Positions 18,235 through 25,107 of a stretch of 64,000 bases of DNA are shown here, in pieces. The position numbers and the translations under genes were made by a program. Where the stretch lies: assembly GCA_964474655.1 (NCBI GenBank), contig CAYYTU010000012.1:1-64000 (forward strand). Reading direction: 5' to 3'. The stretch is from CAYYTU01 sp964474655 (GTDB taxonomy: Bacteria; Chloroflexota; Anaerolineae; B4-G1). The stretch's first letter is position 1. Each line of letters begins with the position of its first letter. Below the pieces are notes generated by a model that ran no database searches, was not told the DNA's origin, and saw only the letters and a list, made by a program, of their open reading frames with translations.

Positions 18235-19170
18235 ATGAGAAAAAGCACCTTTTCCCCTTCCGAGTTAGTTCACACATTCTCCATCGTCGCCCGCGACCCC
18301 GAAAGCGGCGAGATGGGCGTAGCGGTCCAATCGCACTGGTTCTCGGTTGGCTCGGTAGTGACCTGGGCCGAGCCTGGCGTCGGCGCTGTGGCTACCCAGG
18401 CGCTGGTTGAGGTCAGCTACGGCCCGCTGGGGCTCGACCTGATGCGCGGCGAGAAATCCGCGTTCGAGGCTCTGAAAGCGCTCCTGGCAACCGACGAGAA
18501 CCGCGAGGTCCGCCAAGTAGCGATGATAGACGCCCAGGGGCGCGTGGCAGCCCATACCGGTGCACGCTGCATCGCCGACGCCGGGCACGAGATCGGCAAA
18601 AACTTCTCCGTACAAGCCAACATGATGGCCTCGCCGGAGATCTGGCCCGCGATGGCCCACGGCTATCGCAACGCCCGAGGCGACCTCGCCGCGCGTATGC
18701 TGGCGAGCCTGGAGGCCGGTCAGACCGCCGGCGGAGACATCCGGGGGCGACAGAGCACGGCGCTTCTGATCGTGAAAGGTGAAGCCAGCGGTCGCCCCTG
18801 GGCGGACACGGTGATGGATCTGCGCGTGGAAGATCACGCCACGCCGATCCAGGAGCTGCGGCGGCTGATCACCCGCCATCGGGCCTACGAGCGCATGAAC
18901 CGGGGCGACGAGCTGCTGGGAGAGGGCCAGACGGAAGAAGCATTACGCGAGTATCGCGCCGCCGCCCAAATGGCCCCCGACGTCGAGGAGATGCCCTTCT
19001 GGCACGCGGTCACCCTGGCCGATATAGGACGTGTCGATGAAGCATTGCCCATCTTCCAGACGGTATTCGCCAAGAACGCGGCCTGGGCCACGCTCCTCGA
19101 ACGCCTCCCGTCAGCCGGCCTCCTGAGGGACGACCCGGCGATGGTGGAGAAAATCCTATCGGTGGCCTGA
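18235..19170 (+). CDS. DUF1028 Ntn-hydrolase-like protein with C-terminal TPR-like region
   Basis: This protein has about 311 residues. The N-terminal 215 residues match DUF1028, a family with an Ntn-hydrolase-like fold (HTFSIVARDPESGEMGVAVQSHWFSVGSVV, then GVGAVATQALVEVSYGP and MIDAQGRVAAHTG). The remaining part (about 225-311) is helical and repetitive like TPRs (GDELLGEGQTEEALREYRAAAQMAPD). The family has no firmly established reaction; peptidase or amidase activity is only suggested by fold. The ATG at 18235 has GGAGG 5 nt upstream and follows a clear promoter. An in-frame ATG at 18106 lies inside a repeat and before the promoter, so it is rejected. Confidence 0.82.
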   Translation: MRKSTFSPSELVHTFSIVARDPESGEMGVAVQSHWFSVGSVVTWAEPGVGAVATQALVEVSYGPLGLDLMRGEKSAFEALKALLATDENREVRQVAMIDAQGRVAAHTGARCIADAGHEIGKNFSVQANMMASPEIWPAMAHGYRNARGDLAARMLASLEAGQTAGGDIRGRQSTALLIVKGEASGRPWADTVMDLRVEDHATPIQELRRLITRHRAYERMNRGDELLGEGQTEEALREYRAAAQMAPDVEEMPFWHAVTLADIGRVDEALPIFQTVFAKNAAWATLLERLPSAGLLRDDPAMVEKILSVA

Positions 19171-19201
19171 ATCGACGCGCTGAAAAGACAGAGCTTATCG
19201 T

Positions 19202-19312
19202 CTTCTAACCAGAGGTGCAACGCACTTACAAAAACCTGGGAAGCCGATGCGTTCTGATTTTGGGCGTCTCTCGACCGTTGGCTTCAAAGCGAAGTGCGTT
19301 GGACGTGGAAAA
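19202..19312 (+). repeat. Dispersed repeat family U, copy 1
   Basis: About 110 bp match the reverse complement of 48020-48134, from CTAACCAGAGG through GGGAAGCC.ATGC.TTCTGATTTTGG to AAGTGCGTTG. It lies in the 218-bp spacer between the convergent DUF1028 and permease genes. Confidence 0.75.
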
Positions 19313-19388
19313 ATCAACCCCTAGGGGATTCTTAGGGAAAGGGATAGCGGTCCCAACTATATCGTCAGGATCGCCGCTTGTTTGGGAT

Positions 19389-20249
19389 CTATCCTTTGAC
19401 CGAACCAGCCAGGATGCCACGCACGAAGTACCGCTGCATACTGAAGAAAACCAAGAGCGGCAGGATCATAGATATGAAAGCAGCTGCCGGCAACAGATGC
19501 CAATCGGCGCCGAGAGAGTTCACCAGGTTCGCCACTCGGACCGTCAGCGGCGCCACGTTGGGCCGTCCCCCCAGGTAGATCAAAGCCACCAGCAGGTCGT
19601 TCCACACCCACAAGAACTGGAATATCGCGAGTGAGGCGAGCGAGGGCACCGAAAGCGGCAGCGCCAGGCGGAAGAACGCCGTCAGGTAAGAGGCGCCATC
19701 CAGGAACGCCGATTCGAAGAGGTCTTTGGGAAGCGAGCCAAAGAAGTTACGCAGCAGATAGATCGCGAACGGCAGGCCGTACCCGGTGTGCGCGAGCCAG
19801 ATGGCGATGAAGGTTCCATTCAGGCCCAACTTGTTAAACATCGAGAAGATAGGCACGAACGTCATCTGCAGCGGCACCACCAGCAGGCCCACCACGATTG
19901 AGAACAGGACCCGTCGCCCGGGGAATTTCATCCAGGCGAAAGCGTAGGCCGCGAAGGCGGCGATCATAATGGGGAAGATGGTGGCCGGGATTGCGATCAG
20001 CAAGCTGTTGCGAAACGAACGCGCCAACCCCTCGGTCGATAGAACCGTGGCGTAGTTTTCCATCGTCCATTGTGTGAAGTCGAAAGGGGTGCGGAACACG
20101 GACCACCAGCCGCTCGACTTGATTGCCTGGGGGGGGCGCAAGGAATTGATCAGTACGCCCGTTGAGGGCGTCATCCAGATAAAAGCAATGGTGATGATCG
20201 CGACGTGGAGAGGGAAACTGGAAAGAAGATCAGAAAACTTCTGTTTCAT
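19389..20249 (-). CDS. Sugar ABC transporter permease, MalG/AglG-like
   Basis: This 286-residue inner-membrane permease has six hydrophobic segments. The binding-protein-dependent transport (EAA) motif is clear: ESAFLDGASYLTAFFRLALPLSVPSLA. It pairs with the upstream permease, whose stop overlaps this ATG by 4 bp (ATGA), and with a binding protein two genes up. The order (binding protein, F-type permease, G-type permease) is typical of CUT1 alpha-glucoside or oligosaccharide importers. No ATPase gene is in the cluster. Confidence 0.88.
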   Translation of the reverse strand: MKQKFSDLLSSFPLHVAIITIAFIWMTPSTGVLINSLRPPQAIKSSGWWSVFRTPFDFTQWTMENYATVLSTEGLARSFRNSLLIAIPATIFPIMIAAFAAYAFAWMKFPGRRVLFSIVVGLLVVPLQMTFVPIFSMFNKLGLNGTFIAIWLAHTGYGLPFAIYLLRNFFGSLPKDLFESAFLDGASYLTAFFRLALPLSVPSLASLAIFQFLWVWNDLLVALIYLGGRPNVAPLTVRVANLVNSLGADWHLLPAAAFISMILPLLVFFSMQRYFVRGILAGSVKG

Positions 20250-21112
20250 CGTCTGGCCTCCTGGATCTGGAAGCGGCGGATATTGACCAGCATAACCGGC
20301 ACGATTGCCGCCAGTAACACCACTGCGATGGCGCTAGCCCGGCCGTTCTGCCGGTTGATGTAGAGCTCTTTGTACATCTGATTGGCGATCACGTTGGTCT
20401 CGTAGCGCCCGGCTGTCATCACGTAGACGAGATCGAAGACCTTCAAGACGTTGATGACCATCGTGGTGGTCACGACGGCGATGGTGGAGCTGATCATCGG
20501 CACGGTGATGCGCCAGAATATCTGCCACTCGTTCGCACCGTCGACCTTAGCCGAATCGATGATCTCGTCCGGTATGCTCTTGACCGCGGCCGAGAGGATA
20601 GTCATCGCGAATCCGGTCCACATCCAGATGCCGGTCACGATCAGGGCATAGGTCGATATATCGGAGTTGACCAGCCAGCCGATCGGGTTCTTATCGGGAA
20701 AGATAAATGTCAGTAGAGCGTTCAGTAGCCCCACGTTGGAGTTATAATCGTAAACAAACTTCCAGATAACGCCTGCTCCCACGAAGGATATCGCCTGGGG
20801 CAAGAAGATGATCGCTTTGGCTAACGGCTCATAGTCCACTTTGTCCACCAACACGGCGATGATCAAGCCCCCTACCACGGTGAAGAATGTGAATAAGATC
20901 AGCCAGATTAAGTTGTTCTTGAAGGCAGTTTTCATCGGATCGGCGGTGAAGGCGTAGATATAGTTCCTGAGCCCCACAAACGCCTCCGAGTTGGGGCCTA
21001 GCAGGCTGCGCCGGAAGGTGTCGAGTGAGGGATAGATCAGAAATACTATCAGTAGCAGCAGCGCCGGGATGATGTATAACCAGGGGCGAATACCACCCTT
21101 CTTCGTCAGCAT
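20246..21112 (-). CDS. Sugar ABC transporter permease, MalF/AglF-like
   Basis: This 288-residue inner-membrane permease has six hydrophobic segments. The EAA loop reads SAKVDGANEWQIFWRITVPMISSTIA (about residues 190-215). It resembles AglF-type permeases in the LPQAISFVGAGVIWKFVYDYNS segment. The ATG at 21112 has GGAGGA directly upstream. It overlaps the next permease by 4 bp and follows the binding-protein gene by 74 bp. Confidence 0.88.
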   Translation of the reverse strand: MLTKKGGIRPWLYIIPALLLLIVFLIYPSLDTFRRSLLGPNSEAFVGLRNYIYAFTADPMKTAFKNNLIWLILFTFFTVVGGLIIAVLVDKVDYEPLAKAIIFLPQAISFVGAGVIWKFVYDYNSNVGLLNALLTFIFPDKNPIGWLVNSDISTYALIVTGIWMWTGFAMTILSAAVKSIPDEIIDSAKVDGANEWQIFWRITVPMISSTIAVVTTTMVINVLKVFDLVYVMTAGRYETNVIANQMYKELYINRQNGRASAIAVVLLAAIVPVMLVNIRRFQIQEARR

Positions 21113-21186
21113 AGATCCTCCTTGGTTTTGGACCTTCCCGAAAGCGCCAGGAACCGTCCTGGGCTTTCGGGAAGCTCGCTTGAGGT

Positions 21187-22608
21187 TTAGTCGGTTTGCT
21201 CCTCCTCGTAGGCTTCCTGAGCAGTTGCTTCGATGTCCTCCAGTATCTGATCCAGCTCGTCCGGGTTCTCGACGTATTTCAACACGCCGGCCCAGAAGGC
21301 GTCGTTGACTGAGGAAGGCATCAGGTCCGAGGCGTCGAAGCGCACGACCTCGGCCGTGGTCAACAGCTCAGCCGCCTGCCCGAGGATTGGATTGGGGTAG
21401 ACGTCCGGATCCACGTTCTTGTTGGGCGAGATGAAGCCACCGCGCTCCGCCCAGATCTGCTGCGCCTCGGCCGAAGCCAGCCACTCCATCAGCGAACGGG
21501 CCGCCGGCGTATCGTTGAACATGCCGAACAGGTCGCCAGCGCTCAGCACTGGCGTGCCGTACTCCTCTTCCACCGGCGGGAAGCCGAAGTAGTCATAGTC
21601 CTCCTCGGCATCCAGATCCGGATACTGATCGGTGATGAAGCCTTCGATGAAAGTGGCCTGCCGATGCATGTAACAGCCCGGCGGATCCTCAAACATCGGA
21701 TAGGGGGATTCGCCGAAGTTCGTCGCCAGGACGCCAGTCATGCCACCGTTGACGTACTCATCGTTGGTCACGATCTGCCCGAACATCTCCCAGGCATTCT
21801 TGACCGCCGGATCGGTCCACGGAATCTCGTGCTTGCGCCATTGGTCATATTTTTCAGGCCCGGCAGTGCGCAGCATAATATCCTCGATCCAGTCGGTGCC
21901 CGGCCAACCACTGGCGGCGCCGCTCTCCAGCCCAACACACCATGGCGTGGTGCCATCCTCCACCATCTGATCGGAGAGATCGATCATCCCATCCCAAGTC
22001 TCGGGGATCTCGTAACCGGCATCCTCAAACGCCGGTGGATTGTACCAGACCAAGCTCTTGACCGCTGCCTTGGTGAAGAGGCCGTAGAGCCCACCTTCGT
22101 GACTGGCGAGCTCCAGCCAGGACTCGTCATAAGCCTGGCGCATCTCGTCCATATCCATAAAGGTGCTCAGGTCCACCAGATGGCCTTCCTCGGCGTACTG
22201 GCGTAGCTGACCCGGGCCGGGTAGACCGGCGATGTCGGGCGGGTTGCCGCCCTCGACGCGCGTGGTCAGCACTGCGTTGAGGTCGCGGGTGCCCTCATAT
22301 TCCACTTCGGCTCCCGTCTCATCCTCCCACGGCTCGATCATAGCCCTAAAGCTCTCCTGCTCGTCGCCGCCCCAAACTGCGATGACGCTGACTGTCTCGC
22401 CTTCGAGGGGCTTTTCTGGCTCCTCCGTGGGCTCTTCTGTGGGTTCCTCGGTTGGCTCTTCTACCGGCTCTTCGGTCGGCTCCTCTATCGCTTCTTCTGT
22501 TGGTTCTTCAATTGGGACTTCTTCTGGTACGCCTGGCCCGCAAGCTGCCAGTAGCATACTCACGGCTACCAGGGCACCTATCATAATCCTGCTTGTTCGC
22601 TTGAGCAT
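21187..22608 (-). CDS. Extracellular sugar-binding lipoprotein, AglE-like
   Basis: This 473-residue solute-binding protein feeds the two permeases downstream. The N-terminus is a lipoprotein signal (LVAVSMLLAACG). It is followed by an unusual low-complexity linker of EEPTEEP-type repeats (about 27-65), probably a flexible tether on the cell surface. The rest is a family-1 solute-binding fold, with WYNPPAFEDAGYEIPETWDGMIDLSDQM and DGTTPWCVGLESGAASGWPGTDW, which resemble alpha-glucoside binding proteins. AAGGAGG lies 7 nt before the ATG. The sugar is inferred as an oligosaccharide; no glycosidase is adjacent to narrow it. Confidence 0.88.
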   Translation of the reverse strand: MLKRTSRIMIGALVAVSMLLAACGPGVPEEVPIEEPTEEAIEEPTEEPVEEPTEEPTEEPTEEPEKPLEGETVSVIAVWGGDEQESFRAMIEPWEDETGAEVEYEGTRDLNAVLTTRVEGGNPPDIAGLPGPGQLRQYAEEGHLVDLSTFMDMDEMRQAYDESWLELASHEGGLYGLFTKAAVKSLVWYNPPAFEDAGYEIPETWDGMIDLSDQMVEDGTTPWCVGLESGAASGWPGTDWIEDIMLRTAGPEKYDQWRKHEIPWTDPAVKNAWEMFGQIVTNDEYVNGGMTGVLATNFGESPYPMFEDPPGCYMHRQATFIEGFITDQYPDLDAEEDYDYFGFPPVEEEYGTPVLSAGDLFGMFNDTPAARSLMEWLASAEAQQIWAERGGFISPNKNVDPDVYPNPILGQAAELLTTAEVVRFDASDLMPSSVNDAFWAGVLKYVENPDELDQILEDIEATAQEAYEEEQTD

Positions 22609-22774
22609 TTCTTAATCCTCCTTTTAATGATTCTAGCCTTACGCATTGGCCTCTGTGTGCTCGTTCGACGCCTGGGCGAGCGCCACTAGAGGCTCAATGC
22701 ATGCACCTACCGCTTAGAATACCACATGTGTTCAGATCTTGGTATGGAGTTCCGTTGGGTTTCTCTTTGGGCCG

Positions 22775-22860
22775 GGTTGAAGAAGGTTGGATTTGCGTTG
22801 GGTAAGCGGATATCACTCCCGCCAGCCAGCTGCTAACCCAAGTCCAACATTCTCCAACGA
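22775..22860. repeat. Large imperfect inverted repeat between divergent genes
   Basis: GGTTGAAGAAGGTTGG..GGGTAAGC (22775-22807) pairs imperfectly with GCTAACCC..CCAACATTCTCCAACG (22832-22860) around a loop with TATC/CCAGCCAGC. It lies between the divergent binding-protein and phosphoribosyltransferase genes. It may be a hairpin or a mobile-repeat remnant. The rest of the 350-bp spacer has no clear feature. Confidence 0.5.
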
Positions 22861-22960
22861 AACTCAAAGCAGTTCCCCACTTGGTCCGTCATTGATACGC
22901 CCCGCTTTTCGTTATAGTTATATGATGTGTTGATCGTACGCTTGCATAGAGGGAGGCAGT

Positions 22961-23614
22961 ATGTTCAGAGATAGAAAGGATGCTGGCGAACAGTTAGCCC
23001 GTGCCCTGGAACATTACAGGGATGAAGAAGTGCTCATCCTCGCCATTCCGCGCGGCGGCGTCGAGGTTGGGTATCAGGTCGCTGACTATCTGGACGCGGA
23101 CTTCTCGCTCTTGATCGCGCGGAAGCTGCCCTACCCCGATCAGCCGGAGGCCGGGTTCGGGGCCGTCGTGGAGGAAGGCAGCACCATGATCCTGGAGGAT
23201 GCCCGCCGTTGGGTTTCGCAGGAGACCGTTGACCGCATCATCGAGGAGCAGCGAGCGGAGATCGAGCGCCGGAAAGCTGTGCTCCGGCAGGGTGAGCCAC
23301 TGCCGGACATCGCTGGCCGAACCGTGATCTTGGTCGATGACGGCATCGCGATGGGCTCGACAATGCGGGCCGCGATCAAGTTGTGTAAGCATCACGAGGC
23401 GGATACCATTGTGGTAGCCGTGCCCGTCGCCAGCGGAAAAGTAGCATCGGAGATCGACGCTAAAGTCGACGAGATAGTGGTTCTGGAGACACCCAGATAC
23501 TTCCGCGCCGTGGCCCAGGTCTACGAGAACTGGTACGACGTGCCGGATAGCGAGGTGATGGCGCTGATGGACCAGTGGCGAAGCGAGCACCAAAGCGAGC
23601 AAGCGTCCGTTTAG
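22961..23614 (+). CDS. Phosphoribosyltransferase family protein
   Basis: This 217-residue cytoplasmic protein has the type-I PRTase fold. The PRPP-binding signature is VILVDDGIAMGSTMRAA (residues about 115-131), and the N-terminal strand carries IPRGGVEVGYQVA. A flexible hood-like region (WVSQETVDRIIEEQRAEIERRKAVLR) lies between. The protein belongs to a family found in many bacteria without an assigned base substrate. GGGAGG precedes the ATG. It stands alone, divergent from the sugar importer. Confidence 0.85.
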   Translation: MFRDRKDAGEQLARALEHYRDEEVLILAIPRGGVEVGYQVADYLDADFSLLIARKLPYPDQPEAGFGAVVEEGSTMILEDARRWVSQETVDRIIEEQRAEIERRKAVLRQGEPLPDIAGRTVILVDDGIAMGSTMRAAIKLCKHHEADTIVVAVPVASGKVASEIDAKVDEIVVLETPRYFRAVAQVYENWYDVPDSEVMALMDQWRSEHQSEQASV

Positions 23615-23679
23615 CTGGATAAGCACCGACCGTGTCCAAGGCACACAAAAGCAAGCCTCAAGGAGGGTCAGAGCCTAAT

Positions 23680-24306
23680 ATGAACACGCTAGCGAAGATA
23701 TTGAAGCTTTTGACCGTTGTGACGCTATCATTGATCGTGGTGAGTTGCGCTGGCATCCAGAGTGAGCCGACGCCCACGCCCACGCTCACATCGACGGCAA
23801 CCCGTCCGGCGCCGACAGCCACACCAACTGCCACACCGACAGCCGCGCCGACGGAGACACCGAAACCTTCGCCGACGCCGATGCCCCCGTCGGTGTCGAT
23901 TGCGCCCACGAGCGGGCCGCCAGGCACCGAGATCGAGGTCACCGTCAAGGGGTTCCCGCCCGACAAGGGGATCCAGCTGGGCGTGGAGCAGGAGGGCGGT
24001 GGATCGGGCATCGCGTACAGCGAGCGGACCGGTGACACGGGCCACTTGACCACCACGCTCGCCATTCCCACCTACGCCGAACCGGAGCAGCGCTGGATGG
24101 TGACCGCAGCGACCGGCGAACCGCTGCTGGAGGCCACCTCCAACGTCTTCACGCTACCAGCTGCCGGCGGTCGAGACGCTGCAGCGCTGGCGGGCGACCG
24201 CGCCGGAGGACTTCGTCTTCGCGGTCAAGGCCAGCCGTTACATCACGCATATGAAGAAGCTCAAGGACCCGGAGGAGCCGGTGGCGACGTTTATGAGCCG
24301 CATTGA
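23680..24306 (+). CDS. Threonine/proline-rich lipoprotein, 3' end apparently replaced
   Basis: The ATG at 23680 begins MNTLAKILKLL, a lipoprotein signal ending VVSCAG. A long TPTPT/PTATPTA linker (about 30-75) tethers an extracytoplasmic Ig-like domain (PPSVSIAPTSGPPGTEIEVTVKGFPPDKGIQLG) to the cell surface. The domain reads normally up to ATSNVFTLPA near 24160. After that the frame runs through DNA that in another frame encodes a DUF72 protein, giving a nonsense tail (AGGRDAAALAGDRAGG) to the stop at 24306. So the true C-terminus is probably lost. AAGGAGG is upstream. Confidence 0.7.
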   Translation: MNTLAKILKLLTVVTLSLIVVSCAGIQSEPTPTPTLTSTATRPAPTATPTATPTAAPTETPKPSPTPMPPSVSIAPTSGPPGTEIEVTVKGFPPDKGIQLGVEQEGGGSGIAYSERTGDTGHLTTTLAIPTYAEPEQRWMVTAATGEPLLEATSNVFTLPAAGGRDAAALAGDRAGGLRLRGQGQPLHHAYEEAQGPGGAGGDVYEPH

Positions 24307-24736
24307 GGCGCTGGGCGACAAACTGGGCCCGATTCTCTTCCAGCTGCCGCCGAACTGGCACTTCAACCGCGAGCGTCTGGCCGCTTTCCTGGCGGTGTTG
24401 CCGCCGGGGCATCGCTACACCTTCGAGCTGCGCGATCCGGACTGGCTCAACGACGAGGCCTACGCGCTGCTGGAGGCGCATAACGCCGCGCTCTGCATCT
24501 ACGACTTCAAGGGCCGGCAATCGCCCAGGCGCGTCACCGCCGACTTCGTCTACGTGCGGCTGCACGGCCCCCACGGCGCGTACCGCGGTTCCTACAGCGA
24601 CGAGACGCTGGCGGGATGGGCCGGGACGTTTTCCACCTGGCGGCGGCAAGGGAAGGACGTCTATTGCTACTTCGATAACGACGAGGCCGGCTACGCCGTC
24701 CAGAACGCGCGGACCTTGCAGGCGATGCTGGCGTGA
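24146..24736 (+). pseudogene. DUF72 (YecE-like) protein, 5'-truncated
   Basis: In the frame starting at 24146 the translation reads SSRYQLPAVETLQRWRATAPEDFVFAVKASRYITHMKKL and continues as an ordinary DUF72 domain to the stop at 24736 (LGPILFQLPPNW, YTFELRDPDW, FVYVRLHGPHGAYRGSYSDE). Full-length family members have about 45-50 more N-terminal residues before the NSSFYRLP strand; these are missing and no start codon is available until an internal ATG at 24251. The join with the upstream lipoprotein falls at about 24146-24157, where both frames are plausible. This is a deletion or an assembly join. Confidence 0.75.
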
Positions 24737-25107
24737 GAGATTCCGAGCGGGTAGCCTTGGCAGGTATGGAAACCCGCCCTACACGTTGGCGAGAGGGGCT
24801 ATCTATACTTCATCAGCACGCTTGAACGATGTAGGGCAGGTTGGCTGCGGCGAACACCAAGGAGCTGACGGGGGAAGAAGGACGCGCTTGCAAGTAATCC
24901 TCCGTCGTAGAGACAATGAAGCAGCCTACCCGCCATTGCTGGCTACGAGCATATACTCGTCTTGTCGAGCGTAATGGAACTCAGAGTATTTAGTTCTATA
25001 TGTTCGGCTCGATAAACGTCGAAAGTAAAGCCTTTCGTTTTGGGCGACCCCATACGTATTGAACCGATGAGAGCCAAGAGGTCACCTAACGTGAAGTACG
25101 ATAACCG
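24737..25107. other. Non-coding spacer with an inverted repeat
   Basis: No gene is recognisable. AAACCCGCCCTACACGTT near 24771-24788 is inverted relative to AACGATGTAGGGCAGGTT near 24827-24844, a probable hairpin or repeat remnant. The 100 bp before the ATPase start have no strong promoter or Shine-Dalgarno site. Confidence 0.45.

Noticed and set aside
22236..22615. Serine-rich plus-strand frame (GSSVGSSVGSS) over the sugar-binding lipoprotein
   Set aside because: It is the antisense image of the EEPTEEP linker codons of the real gene.
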